Origin: Diadema setosum
Lineage: Eukaryota > Echinodermata > Echinoidea > Diadematoida > Diadematidae
Assembly: GCF_964275005.1 (NCBI RefSeq)
Contig: NC_092705.1
Coordinates: 11,223,912-11,287,911, forward strand
DNA length: 64,000 nucleotides
Direction: 5' to 3'
Part shown: positions 13,349 through 26,333 of the stretch, one piece after another
Layout: every line of letters starts with the position of its first letter
How positions within the stretch are numbered: the first letter of the stretch is position 1
Made by a program: the position numbers and the translations under genes
Notes under the pieces: model-generated
Told to the model about the DNA's origin: nothing
What the model saw: only the letters and a program-made list of their open reading frames with translations
Databases searched by the model: none

Positions 13349-14945
13349 CAGTACTCCTGTGTTTGTTTTTAAGGATGTGGCTTCTCTTTATGATTGCGAT
13401 TGATGTTCAACTATTTCTTTCCCGCAAGCTTGAAAAAGAAGAAGCTAAAATTCAGGCAAGGAGACGAGTTTTCTTCCATAAGAAGATGACATTTATTCCC
13501 AAAAGTTGTGTGATTGCTTATGCGCTAAAGAATTTTGCCCATTATATGTATCAGGCACTAAACAAAACAGTTGAAATCTACTGAAAATTGAACTTCGTTT
13601 CCTTTCTTTTCTTTCTTTTTTTTTTTTTTTTTGGTGTGTAATTTCATTTCCATTTCAAGCGGGGATAGACGACTAGAAATTAGTTTGTCTATACTGGTGG
13701 GAGACATTAGTGTTCCAGTACATACTCCGCATTTAAACAGTTGTCATATTTTCGTAGTCATAATCAGATAATGGACACGTGATATATTATAAAAATGAAA
13801 ATACAAAACAACGAACACGTCATATGTACAAACATTATTAGCTTCAATGAATTATACTTACCTGAAATATTCTGCATAAAAAAAAAACACGTGTGCCAAT
13901 TAAACAATATCAAATTAAACAATATCATAGAATTAATAGAACACACAGCGATATCATGCACGGCAGATCAAATCAAGTTCAGTTGGTGAGAAAGCTCATT
14001 GAAGTTATAAAGTTGACTTATTTACGTTTTCCTTTCTATTTATGAAAACAGAATTACATTGTATATCTATTGAAGCGGATTGTCTCTGTTGCAAACTATT
14101 GCCAAAGATAGCATTGTTAATCTTCTGAGCAAATCCGAATCCTTAAAGTACTGTAATTTTTGCTTGAATTGATAATGTAATAACCCATATGACTTCATAA
14201 AGGACTCGCAAATTTAAAGTTTCAAACCGAATACTAAAACATTACATTGTACACGGTCTATTTCAAAAAATCATTTGAATGCGTTGTGTTAGCATTTAAT
14301 AGCATCAATCTGCCTTTTATTTTCCGTACGTAAAGCGCACAAAAACGTAACCGACATTACCAAATACAGTGGAATGCCTTGTACGGCGTGATATTATCAT
14401 TAGAAGTATATCCCATTCCTTTTACTTTTCTTTGCTTGAAGCAGTAGTCAAACCATGTGTCATTTTCGAAGCGACATCACTTGGGAATTAGAATGTATGA
14501 AGATGATCGTTACTCGTGTATTTCGCGCTATTATTATAGCATTTGCATTTTCCAACTGTTATTGACAGTATTTTGTTACTGTATGCTTACGATTACGAAT
14601 GTCGGTTATCAATTCAAAAGACTAGTTCATCAATCGAACTATAAAGGTAATAGTTGTGTTGAAAGTAGTTCGGTACAAGTTCAAAACGCAATCGAAGTCA
14701 TCGTCACAGGGTGAACTAATAGCTCTCTAAAAAACTTGTTTAGGCCGTAAAGATTGGCGTATGCAATCTTTGTAGAAAGTTTTGACTGAGGCCATCTTTT
14801 GAGTATTTTGAGAAATTATATGAAGATTTTTTTTTTTTAATTATGTAAAGAATTAGTTTGATTTTGACTATGAGAATAAAAAGGCGCGGTTACCTCAATC
14901 ATGTCGTAGTTCGATTAGGCATGATGGGTAAAGTGAATTCATGAC
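13349..14945. repeat. Segmental duplicate S2 (partner of 6943-8487)
   Basis: Direct-orientation partner of S1. It includes a plus-strand 73-codon open frame at 13363-13584 that is not conserved in S1. Poly(T) expansion at 13613-13632 and small indels separate the copies. It ends at GAATTCATGACTTG next to a (GA)n run. Confidence 0.8.
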
Positions 14946-14949
14946 TTGT

Positions 14950-14950
14950 T

Positions 14951-14988
<38 letters not shown>

Positions 14989-14989
14989 G
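14950..14989. repeat. (GA)n microsatellite
   Basis: About 40 bases of GA with one interruption, directly abutting the end of segment S2. Confidence 0.9.
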
Positions 14990-15815
14990 CCAAGCAAGAG
15001 GCAATAGGCTACTTGTTCATAATGCCCACCGACAGACACAAACAAGGTATATCACAGCTAGTAGACGCTTATAATTGACCATGTCAGTTACGCTGGGGTC
15101 GCTCATAACACACAAAGGGCCTCCATTGAACACGTCAATTTCTATATGTGGGACAGTACAATATTTTCGCGATTTCGTGCCGAGTAAAGGAATGATATCC
15201 TTATGATTTCTGCTGGCGCGCGCTGCTGACCCATCAAATCATCACGTTACACCTTAGGTATCATCTTATAGCTGGATAATAATTTTCCTTTTACATGGTA
15301 TGCGTTCGTTAGTGCCCTACAATGAAAAAGAAGACTCTTTGGGGAATTTTAGACGAGTATGTGAACCCATTATTTCCGGGACATCGGTAATGAATTAGCC
15401 ATGCACGAAGTCGATGACCTTTCATGTCGCTCTTGGAAAATTTAAACAATATTGCATTCAGGTTTTAACCTTAACCTGTCAAATAAAAAAAAAAATCATG
15501 TGAAAACGTAATTCAGTGATCATGATCTGCGGGGTCAACTCGAGGTCACCCGTGCGAGAACTTGGATATTCTAGACGGGGTTTTTCGGCTTGCCGACTGA
15601 CTGGCAATAAGCAAGCAAGGGTTTGAAGCTCCTTGGCGCAAGTAACAAGCCTTTCGTATTGTCGGGAATCGTCTCATTTCACGCTTGCGCTGAAACTGTC
15701 GGCCGGGGAATGGCGCATGGACTCGCACGCGGTATACACCTGATACACACGTACCGTGTAAGCACTGCGGGAACCAGGGAGGTGAGATGGGATCATGCGG
15801 GAACCAAGCACTGGC
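14990..15815. other. Intergenic leading into the GC-rich array
   Basis: No coding exon is recognised. GC and CpG climb from about 15540 onward, and a TGCGGGAACCA motif occurs twice (about 15767 and 15797) before the regular array begins. Confidence 0.5.
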
Positions 15816-16076
15816 GGCACGGGGCCGTGCGAAATCGCACCCAAAAGCCGCACGGGTCCGTGCGCCCGACCCGCACGGGACCGTGCGCCAGACCCGCACG
15901 GGTCCGTGCGACAGCGTGCGAGGGAGTATGGATCCGCACGCAGGCGTGCAGATCCGCACGGAGGTGCACGACTACGCACGGGTGCGTACAGGGGCGCACG
16001 GAGCCATACGCTCCCGTGCGAGATCGCACGAACCTGCACGCAGCCGCACGAAGCGACCCCGTGCGCAGTGCGTGCG
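15816..16076. repeat. GC-rich minisatellite with 10-bp phased CGCACG/CGTGCG units
   Basis: The 6-base core CGCACG or its complement CGTGCG recurs throughout. At 15848-15910 it is arranged as three 23-base repeats, each holding one core in each orientation. From 15934 to 16050 nearly every unit ends at an exact 10-base step (15940, 15950, 15960, 15970, 15980, 16000, 16010, 16020, 16030, 16040, 16050). Long open frames in several reading frames arise because the motif lacks stop codons, and are not taken as genes. The array is strongly GC-rich against an AT-rich background. Confidence 0.85.
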
Positions 16077-17044
16077 GGAGTAACATAACATAATGGTCTG
16101 ACTGTATGCAAGGCAAATGCTTCTTGACTTGATTGATTCATATCTTGATGATTACGTATGTGGTTATGTTGTGTTTTCGGGGCAATGATCGTATTTTTAT
16201 AATAATACGTTCAACCATTTCTCTGTTCACGAATCCCAATGTCTCAAATCCATTTTACAAATCGCGATGACTATTTTAGCGCGTGTATACAGGCTCTATA
16301 CTTAGTTCAAACTGTGAAGAAAGTTACCGGTGAACTGAAACGAATTATTATGTTCATTCGTGAATAATTTTCTGTTTTATCTGACTTCGAAACGCGTCTC
16401 AATAGTCTTGATATCGAAGGGTGAATGATAGTGATTATTATATCTCGCTGTGGTTGTGCCGTGAAGAGTGGAATTAATAATATCTGCATCTTTAAATTGT
16501 CCATGATATGAGACAGTAACTCCGGTTTATTTTTTTTTTTCAATCTTGTGAAGTGACTTGAATAAGTCTTTAACACTTTGTGTGTTTTGAGTACCAAAGT
16601 TCCTGGTACAGAAAGGGTTAAAGTCTTCGAGCAGGTGTATACTCCGCATGCAACTCGAATTGACAAGATTATAAACATGTGTCACTACCATGAATACAAC
16701 AAAAAACAAGAATACCTAAGTGGCATATAATAAGGGTTATCTCCGTCATTTAATATGAGCGACTACATAATAAAGCTGAAAAGAAAAGTTGATGTCATCA
16801 AAAGTGATATTATTTTCTTTTTTTCATTTTATCATGTTTATTTCCTGAAAAGTATAACAGGTCCGTTACTATGTAGGTACCTATATTGTGTCGAGTTTTA
16901 GGGTAAAGAAAAAAAAAATGAAAACGTCAAGGCTGAAACATGATTCAATTAATGATGCATAGTTGCAACGACGTAGCGGTGTTAATTCTGTCATGTCATT
17001 CAAGGCATGTTGATATTAACTGTTCGGTTCTGCAGGTCATTATT
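16077..17044. other. Intergenic, no gene seen
   Basis: AT-rich sequence without recognisable exon, repeat family or RNA gene. Frames in it have no conserved features I can name. Confidence 0.5.
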
Positions 17045-17193
17045 AGGGAGCTTTAGATTTTAGACGCGCGGACGTTCAAAGAGAAAAAACATGATCTGAG
17101 CGTGCGCAGTAGCGCGGATCAAGTTACTGCGCACGCTCAGATCATTTTTTTTTTCTCTTTGAACGTCCGCGCGTCTAAAATCTAAAGCTCCCT
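17045..17193. mobile_element. Near-perfect palindromic MITE, 149 bases
   Basis: Arms 17045-17111 and 17125-17193 are almost exact inverted copies, differing mainly in the length of an internal A/T run, around a 13-base loop. The ends read AGGGAGCTTTAG and its complement, and both sides are flanked by ATT (17042-17044, 17194-17196), a candidate 3-base target duplication. The near identity of the arms points to a recent insertion. Superfamily is uncertain. Confidence 0.75.
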
Positions 17194-17904
17194 ATTTACA
17201 AACCGTCACTCGAGTTGCATTTGCTCTGTGAGTAACGATATACAACAATGCATCAAATTAAACAGCATCCATAGCATATAATACCGCGTCACTAAGCAAA
17301 TACTTGTTTTTTCTTCAAATGTTTGGGGCAGTATTCGGGGTATAATTGGATGGAATGAGAACATTATTCTTAGAAGTAGACACACGTTGATATGCAGTAT
17401 TACTTTGTACATGGTCACGGATTGCTGAGAGTTACTGAGTAACAGCTGCACAATGAGCAGTGATGAGAAATTGAAAGCTCTCATTCTATGCCAAACAGGC
17501 AAAATAAAGAATGCAAAAATAAAAGATTCAGTGTTTTAAAATGGAAAAAAAAACCAACCCACAACTAATATTGAAACTTGTGACTCCACATGGTTCTGTA
17601 ATAAACATGAACTACAGGCTGAAAAAAGGAACAACAACAGCAACAACGAAAACAAAAAAGGAATACCTATAATTATATATATTCCACTGGTGCACTGGTT
17701 CAAAGTAAGATAAAGGGAAACGTTTAATGGGGTATTTATCAAGCACCAAATGCTGGTACTATTATAATGCTGGTATTCAATAGGTATGTGGTAGGTATTA
17801 ATGTATTGATGCGCACCGGAAACGGACTTGTTGCATTCTTTTTTTATCTCATCAAACCCAAGTCTTGTAAAGAGCGGAGGCGCGTAGGCCAGCTCCGGTT
17901 TACT
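17194..17904. other. Intergenic, no gene seen
   Basis: No exon or repeat partner is recognised in this stretch. Confidence 0.5.
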
Positions 17905-18377
17905 TTAAGGAGACCTCCGGATGATTTTCAAACTTTCACATTTAAACAGCTATAAATTAGTTATACTGAGTACAGAGTTTCAGAATAGTGATTGGGTTGA
18001 GGAACAAGAATGTTTTCAAAATTTACAACAAATTGCAATGGACAAGGATGATGACATGGCAGCCTCACCATAAGAATGCATAGATTAGGCCTCAAGGACA
18101 GCAGAATAAAAGAAGATGGCATGCATAAATTCTACACAGGTGAACTTGTTAAGCAAGTGTTATTGTAAGGGAATTTACACTGCAACATTTCTATATTATG
18201 TGAGGCTCCTATGTCACCAGCACTGTCAAGTGTGATTTGTTCAAGATTTTTCAGTGTATTGTGTGGGTTTTTTTCTGCTCAAGGACCATAATAAATGCCA
18301 CAAAACTGTACATGGAGCTGTCGATTTATGTACTACATGACCTGAAATTATGAAAATCGTCTGGAATGCCCCTTTAA
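17905..18377 (-). mobile_element. TTAA-flanked MITE family R1, uninterrupted copy
   Basis: TTAA lies at both ends (17905-17908 and 18374-18377). The termini are imperfect inverted repeats, each leading into a GATTTTCA stretch. Read in reverse it aligns with 43640-44495 and, in part, with 31868-32060. The copy at 43640 is split by a 386-base element, and this copy shows the matching unfilled site near 17942-17945. TTAA ends suggest piggyBac-type mobilisation. Confidence 0.75.
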
Positions 18378-18829
18378 GCATACAATGAAATAAAGACACT
18401 TGAGAAGGAGGGGATATCAGCTGTTTCAACAGATTTTAATCAAGAATCTTTCATGATTTTCTCCTTGTGACATTACTAAAATGCTGGATATTCATGTTAT
18501 TTTGCCATCTCCCCCCATTGTAGAAACTGGGTTTAAAGAACTATCATAAGGACTTGGGGGTACTATTTTACCCACTCCTGTTTATTAAAGTACTGGATTA
18601 AAATAACGTGTTACCACTGGCATCTTAACGCGTGTCATAAAATTAGCAGTGACGGCGATTTCATGTAACGAGGTGGAATGGGGGGGGGGGGAATGAAACG
18701 CCTTGCGGGAGTGGGTGGGAGAGGGGTTATCCTCTTCCCACACTAGAGATCTTTTGCATCTTTACAAGTAAAATTCAACGAGCTATAGTGATAACGACAG
18801 TAAGAGCTTGCTTCTTGGATCTTTAACGG
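18378..18829. other. Position where exon 4 of laccase gene A would be expected
   Basis: By alignment with gene B (exon 4 at 38641-38877, about 0.2 kb left of the shared homology), exon 4 of gene A should lie here. Neither strand shows the HWWHSH copper motif or the flanking splice pattern. A poly(G) run is at 18679-18690. Confidence 0.55.
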
Positions 18830-19151
18830 GGCTCTTTGATGGATCGCAGAAAAGTAAACAAAATTTCATATCCTGATGGTGATTGGGTAAAATTATCTTC
18901 ATAAACCTTTTGCAGGCAAATGTGTGCACAAATATAAAATCTATGAAATTAAAAATGTTAATCATGAATTAAGATAAAATAGGAGTGCCTATGTTATAAT
19001 AAGACTTAATCTCCAGGAAAATTAATGGGGATACACCCCCCCCCCCTTTGCCGCCTATGATGATTAGATATAGGTCCTACGTAGTAATCTGTCAGTAGGG
19101 TCAAAGTTTGTTAGGATCATCACAAAAGATTGAAGCTTATAATGCCAGATA

Positions 19152-19323
19152 CAGTGCACTCGCGTCAGAACGAACACGGCCATAACGAACTTCCGGTTAC
19201 AATGAAGTAATATTCAAGCCGCAACATTATCTGCTGTTTGTCTTTTCATGGTCTATTGGTTCGGTTATAACGAAATTTCGATATAACGAAAGAAAACTGC
19301 TGCGTTGTAACGGGAGTCCACTG
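19152..19323. mobile_element. TA-flanked MITE (pogo/Tigger-like ends) in intron 3 of gene A
   Basis: Inverted ends CAGTGCACTC and GAGTCCACTG are flanked by TA (19150-19151 and 19324-19325). Internal motifs such as TTATAACGAAA resemble Tc1/mariner-pogo type non-autonomous elements. The equivalent place in gene B (39277-39297) reads straight through with a single TA, an unfilled site, so this copy arrived after the laccase duplication. It ends 30 bases from exon 3. Confidence 0.8.
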
Positions 19324-19352
19324 TAATGATTATGTAAGAGTGCATCGCTTAC

Positions 19353-19539
19353 CTGCGTTGACAGCGGGAACGCGATAGGTGAACTCTTGACCTGCTTCGA
19401 TTGAACACTGGGTGACCTTTGACACGCCATCCATGTGAGGCGTATCACGTTGATGAAACCCGTGCCAGTGTATAGACGTCCCTTCATCGTTCATCATGAT
19501 GTTACGAACGCGCACTTCGATGACGTCATTTTCGCAGAC
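19353..19539 (-). CDS. Gene A exon 3 (first copper motif)
   Basis: Exon of 187 bases after a TTCAAG acceptor, ending at GCAG|GTAAGC. It encodes VCENDVIEV, then [11 protein letters not shown], the first HxH motif that feeds the trinuclear copper centre, then [11 protein letters not shown]. Its sequence is intact. Confidence 0.9.
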
Positions 19540-22500
19540 CTTGAAGCATCACGTAGTCGGAAAAAGAATAATTGAAATTCAATGTTGGGTATTTTACCTG
19601 TGTACTCGTTCAGTTCTCTTACACTGTATTTCAGACAGATTAGTATCTAGTTAACGCTTAGACATATATTCACGTTACGTCACTTGTGTACATACCCGAA
19701 CACGCCCTCACACACAGGAAAGATTATTTCTAATGATGTCAAAATTAAAGGCATTATATTTTGAAATACATAATTTAGGACCTAATAATTTTTATCTTTT
19801 GGTCCTAAGTTGTTGCGTCTCTTCTATTTGCGCTGCTGTAAAAGTATTCTTATATGTATTTCATATCGAGGCAATTTCTCTTGACTTCTTGACTTGTTGT
19901 CTCATTGAGCAGACCATAATGACGGATGTAGGCCTATACGTTTGTTTCCACAAAGAATGTGACTTTTAATTCCTAACGCCTACGTCCACTAATCGATTAC
20001 ATTCGTCACTTCTAATGTATATAAAAATCTATCTAATACAGCAGTGATTTCTTTAGATGAGGGAGCGAAGGAAAATATGAATTATAAAGAGATTTTGAGT
20101 AAAATAAAAGTTCTTTTGAATTTCTGGAAGCAAAGAGATCTATCTTTGATGGGAAAGATTCAATTACTTAAAATACATATTTATTCAAAAGTTATATATC
20201 GAGCTTCTCTCACTCCAGTTCCCAGGTGGGTTTTTGATTCTTTAGACAAATTGGTTTTTGATTTTATATGGAAAGGAAAAAGAGATAAAATTAGAAAAAA
20301 TACATTGTTTTTAGATTATAAACACGGCGGGTTAAAAATGATGAATTTTGTTGATTTAGTTAAGGCACAGCGAGTCATGTGAGTTAAGAAACTTCTTAAT
20401 AAAGACGAAAATATGAAATGGAAGCAATATTTTAATTTTGTTACGAGAGACATAGGAGGAGAATTTATATTTTTGTGTGATACCAGCGCTGTTGAAAGTG
20501 AAAGCTCCATTATTTTATAGGGATTTATTAGAAGTGTGGGTAAATACGAAACAAATGAGAAGTAATGTTAGTAATAGTTTGTATAGTGGTAATGTTATAA
20601 TATTTAATAATAAATATATACGATTAAATAGAAATTGTATATATGATGAAAATATGCATAAAAAGTGAGTTTATAGATAAAAACATATATTAGGAAATAA
20701 TGGTGAATTGAAATGTGATAGATACTTTAGAGATTTAGGTTTAGGAGTTAAAGACATTTTTTTTGTGTGTTAAGATGTATTTATGAAAATATACCGATGG
20801 GTTGGAGGAGAAATATGAAAGAAAAAGAACAAGATATTTTGAAAGCTGATTTTATCATAGGAGGGAAAACAATTGATATTAGTAATTTAAGATCAAAACA
20901 AATGTATTTGCAATTTGTTAAGGAAAAAGAAAGTGCAGTATTAATTTTTGATAGAATTAATCAAAATTATGGGTTTTCTGTTAAGGAGATACAAATATAT
21001 TTTTAAGGCCAAGACAATGTACATTAAATAGCCGATTAAGAGAGTTTCAGTTTAAACTGGTGCATGGTATTGTTTATACAAATCACCATCTTTTCAGGTT
21101 TGGTTTTACTGCAAGTAACTTATGCTCTTTTTGTGAAAAAGAAGAAGAAACATACAAACATTTATTTTACACCTGTGAGCATGTGAAATTAATCTGGGAA
21201 TTATGTGAAAAAATGATAGAGGATGTTGATTTAAAAAATTGTACTTGGGAAGAAATTCTGTTCGGGTGGAAGGAGGATAATAGGGGAAAACACCAGTTGT
21301 TAAATCATATTTTAATTTTGGCTAAATATTTGATTTTTAAAAGTAGAGAATATGGAAAGCCGCCTACATATAATGAAATAAAAAAATAAGATTTTAGAGG
21401 ATAGATTTGAGGAAAAGAAATTAGCATCAATGAGGGGAACTTTAACCATTCATTTCAGTAAATGGGAAAATTTGAAAATAAGTATGGAAGGACCCGGAGC
21501 CAGATGTCCACGGGGAAGGGGAAGGGAGGAGAAGGGTAGTTGGGAGAGGGAGGGGGAGGGGGTGATTAAAGGGAATATCGATTCCATTTGGTTGTATATC
21601 GATTTTATTTGGGTGTATAATGATGTGTCGAATATTTTTTTTTTTATGAAGCACTGTCATGCTGAAAGTACAGCTCCATTTGATATAGATATCCTTTTTT
21701 TTTTCTTATGAATGCACTATCATGCTAAAAGGACAGCTCCATTTGATTTTAATGAAAGTAAGTAAGCAGTGTATGTTGTTGTTTTGGTTTTTTCGGTGCA
21801 TTGTATATTCTTTACGAATGCACTGTTTCTGCTGAAAGTACAGCTTGGTTTGATTTCATTATAATTGTGTTTTGTTGAATCGTGGATTCTGTAATACATG
21901 TGATTTGATTTATCATGAAATTGTATTGAATATGGAATCAATAAAAGATTATGGAAAAAAAAAAGTGATGACAGTAATGTTTCCTTATTCAGTTCTCATA
22001 AATCAATACAGTTTTAAAGAGAGCAAAATGGGGGATTGCCACATTCAGAGTCAAGGGATCTCATGCTTTTCAATGTATAGTGTTCTATTTCAAAATTATT
22101 ATTTCAAGGTTTAAATGAATTGACAAAGTATTTAATACAATAATGATGAAAAATGGGTTTTACTTGCCCATAAAGAAATGATATAGAACATCACTTGTAA
22201 GTCAAGGACTTGATAAAACATTGACTATTAAACACAGCACAAATTGGAGTAACGAACTTGGGTTTGATTGAGTGTTGGTGTTGCATGATTACATTTGGGC
22301 TTCATCACTAAAGTATTAGTGTTGGAAAAATGCTAATATTGAATTTAAGTTCATTGCATCACTGAACAGTCAATACATTTGCGCTTCTGTACGGATGACT
22401 TGGTTGGTTTGTTGAGGAAGGAGGGAGGGGGAGTGAAAAAGAAGGCTTCAAAGCTTTTTGCTTGCCCAATTTGGGCAAGAATTTTTTTTCTCAGTGTTCC

Positions 22501-22627
22501 AAAACACTTGCCAAACTTTTCTTTTTACTCTCCCACGGGCAATCTGGCAATTGCTTATATAGAACCTCGTAACCTCATACTTCCCAGCAAGTACCATGTA
22601 CAAAAATAATGTATTAATAGTACCTGC

Positions 22628-22669
<42 letters not shown>

Positions 22670-25538
22670 TTATAAAATGCATTTACTGCAAATAATTCTC
22701 ATTCAATACAGTATACTGCCATATTGTTTAACGAGTGATCCATGTTTTACAACCTCCGCTTTTCAGTAGATCAGTCTTTCCATTACTACGTTTACTTTTT
22801 GTCCCCATTGCTTAGTATGCGTTATTTCGATCAATTCATTGGTTTTTTCATTTTGTTTCAAACTTTATGAGTTCAATTTCTTCCAAAAAATAACAATATG
22901 ATTTATCTAATGTAAACTTTGCATTTGTATCACATTTTGCTGGATGGAAGTAAAACACAGTTGAACTGAGTTGAACTGAATTGAATTGAATTAAATGGAA
23001 CAGAATTGAACCTCGTTCTTTAAATCTCTATATGAAATCGTAGTAATGTTATATTCGCATGTTCCAATCTTACTTTGATAGTCATAGCTCTTTTAGATGT
23101 TTTGCTCGTATGCAGTATGCTTAAACAAAAACCGTGAACACTGCGGTGACGTAATCTTAAATGGGCCTTACGTAAATGTTTAAAGTCTTTTAAGTGTATT
23201 TTTTTTTATAAAAGCTGTTCTTGTAAATTGTCTTACGCCATGATGAGGGGGGGGGGAACTATGGTTTAAAAAGTTTTTTTTTTTTCGACAGGCAAAAACA
23301 TCCTATCAGGGGGTGGGGGGGGGGGGGCTCTGTCAAAGACCCTCTCGCCATAGCGCGATATCTTCTTCCTTGTTGGCGTTACATATTTTGATATTTCATA
23401 TTAATGTCCAGTTCCATTTTACCCCCATCCCCCCCCCAAAAAAAAAAAAAAAAAATCACAAATAGTTGCAATTCGTTTTACCAATTGACGGATATGGGAG
23501 GAAGATCTTGAAAATTCAAAATGGACATCTTGCAAAACTTATAAAAAGTATATAGGGAAGCAATAATAACAAAATAAACACACAAAGTTTGAATGCTAGT
23601 TTACAAGATTTGAATTATCATATTATTCAAGAGCAAAGATGAGAAAAATTGATAAAGGAGACATTAAGTATAAACAAATGAGAAACAGAACGTCAGTTTC
23701 TGGGACAGTTCTTTTTTTTGGGTCAAATATTTCATCATATTTTAGTTTTAATTTAAATGGATATGAATGAAAATGAACAGAAAATAGAATATGACTTTAA
23801 GGATGAAATATAAAATGTTATACACATTTTTTTTAAACTTGTAATTTTAATGGTTGAGGTATATAAATTAAAACAAATTACAAATGAGTGCTAGAGCGTT
23901 AGCTGTCAGAGAAAAGATATATAAAGGCAATATGTAAAAACAAATGGAAGCTTATACTTGTAACTCGAAAAAGGGGGCATTTGGGCTTTCTTTTCATCAT
24001 TTTTCTAGAAAGAATATATAAGCGCCAGATAGTTTCCACAAAAAAGGCGATCTTATTCTTTAGAGGAACACTTGCATTTGTGTTTGAGGGGAATAAAGGA
24101 AACAAAATGAAATGAATAAAAATGAATAAATAACAGAATGTCGAAGTAAGGGAAATATGCAAAATCTAATAAAAAAGAGAATACATTAATGGAATGTGTT
24201 TTAAATGAAAATGAATTATAAATGAGTATGAGAATTAGCTTTGAAGGAAGAATGCATAAAGAGAATATTCATTGTAAAAAACATAAAGATAACACTAAAC
24301 TCAAAAGGTGGCATCTTCTAGCAATTATTCCACCCTTCCTTCCACCTCCACTTCGACCCACCTGCACCCCACCCCTCCCCCCCCCCCCCCCAGCCCCAAC
24401 CTGGTTCCACCTCTTTTCTATATAAACACGAGGCTCATCAATATCAATATCTACTTTAGATCTGTTCTCTCTGTTTTCACCGTGTTGTCATGGTATAGGC
24501 AAAGTTGGTGTTCCACATCACCAATACCTGAATTGACGGTCCGGGTACTTTCCGATTGACAGAGTATACTGGTCGAGCGTAACCCGCCATCGGTACGCAG
24601 TCTGTTCGGGAGCAGTCATAGGAGCTAAACGGGCATTGGTAGCATGCTCGAGACACGGAGAAGTAACTCTCAATGGTCCAGTTGTACCGGCAGGTCATTG
24701 GTGCTGGGTTGGCATCGCAGTCTCGAACGCAAGGGTGGTCTAGGTCATTTATAAGCCAGTGGCCTACAAATAGACACGTTTACAAGTTTGAATTTCCGAC
24801 TTGACAGAATGCATAGTTCAGGAGACAGATTTGGGGAAACAAAAATGCAAGAGAGTGCTTTAAATGTAGTTTTCAAGCTCAGACAAATTAACGTTCACAC
24901 TTAACAGATTAATACGGAGTTGACTGTGGTCACCTGACGTTGATGATGCTCTATGATATATACAGCCAACTGGTGGTAGCAGTACGGAGTGCCAACCTGC
25001 TTGTAGATGTTAAACAAAACTTGAAACTAAAAGGCAAAGGTCTTCTTTTCTCTTCAATATCTACTGATAACAATCAACTATTTGATAGATACTGATCAAT
25101 CATTCCTCTTGTGAGCAGCAAAGTAAAAGTAAAAAGTGACGTGTGAAGTTGTGAACTAATCACTAGACTATGTAAGGTTATGTAAGTCTGGTACTAGTAT
25201 TCTATTGGCTAATGGGTTTCGACAAGTGGCAACTACTACCTGCAGACTGTGTATAGTAATACAACCTCGTATATATCAACGACTTTGTCTAACTATAGTT
25301 TCATTTTATATTTAGCATTTCATTTGTGATAAATTAATACATGATAAGGGGCCTACAACATTACGTTTACATGCATGCGTGATATCCTAACGTGCACATT
25401 AGAACGTACACAAACACACACACACACACACACACACACTATCTAATGAGAAAGGAAGGAGAAAACGGTGCGTAGCTTTGACATCATTATTCCTCTTACT
25501 GTACCTCCTTTTCGGAAAAAGTGCAAGAGTTGAAAAGT

Positions 25539-25596
<58 letters not shown>

Positions 25597-25841
25597 ATAT
25601 ATAATATATACATATATATATATATGTACACATTGTATATACAGGGATGTCGGGCCACTTTCCATAAAGACGATCTGTTGGTGGCCTGATTGAGCCATTT
25701 AAGTTTGAAAATGGATTGATACTTTTCAGTTTATTTCGGGGCACTAAATTTTCAGTTTTAGAAATTTTAGTGGCCTCCAGAGAAAAAGTTCGTAGTGTCG
25801 AGCCCTGACATTTATATAATAATGTATACATATGTATATAT

Positions 25842-25891
<50 letters not shown>

Positions 25892-26278
25892 GAGGTTGTC
25901 CACGTGTTGGCATACAAGATAATAAGATAAAATCAAAAAACTGGAACAAAGTTCATGCTGTATTCACCAACGGTTTATTTCTGCACACAAATTTTGGAGC
26001 GACTTGCTCGAAATAAACCGTTGGTGAATACAGGATGAACTTTCTTCCAGTTTTGTTTTATATATATATATGAATATAAATATTATCTATGAAATCATTT
26101 CGCCTTAGGAGCATTTTCGGTGACTGAAAGGAAGTGTATAGGCCTATAATTAGTGGAAACATGTGGTGTTGTGATATTATTTCTAAACCAGCAAGTACTG
26201 CGACATGAACCTCGTCGAAATGCAGAAATGGTGGTATTTGGAAGCTGGTTACTAAGATTAAGGGTATATATCTATATC

Positions 26279-26333
<55 letters not shown>

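Noticed and set aside
13363-13584. 73-codon frame in S2
   Set aside because: The duplicate S1 has an in-frame stop in the corresponding stretch, so there is no sign of coding constraint.
15546-16141. Overlapping long open frames on both strands
   Set aside because: They arise because the CGCACG/CGTGCG array lacks stop codons; a 10-base unit gives similar openness in several frames and no domain or splice context supports coding.
18378-18829. Exon 4 of gene A
   Set aside because: Searched for the HWWHSH motif and matching splice sites in the position predicted from gene B; none found.
25399-25936. Long tyrosine/isoleucine-rich frames
   Set aside because: Translations of (TA)n tracts, open in both directions.
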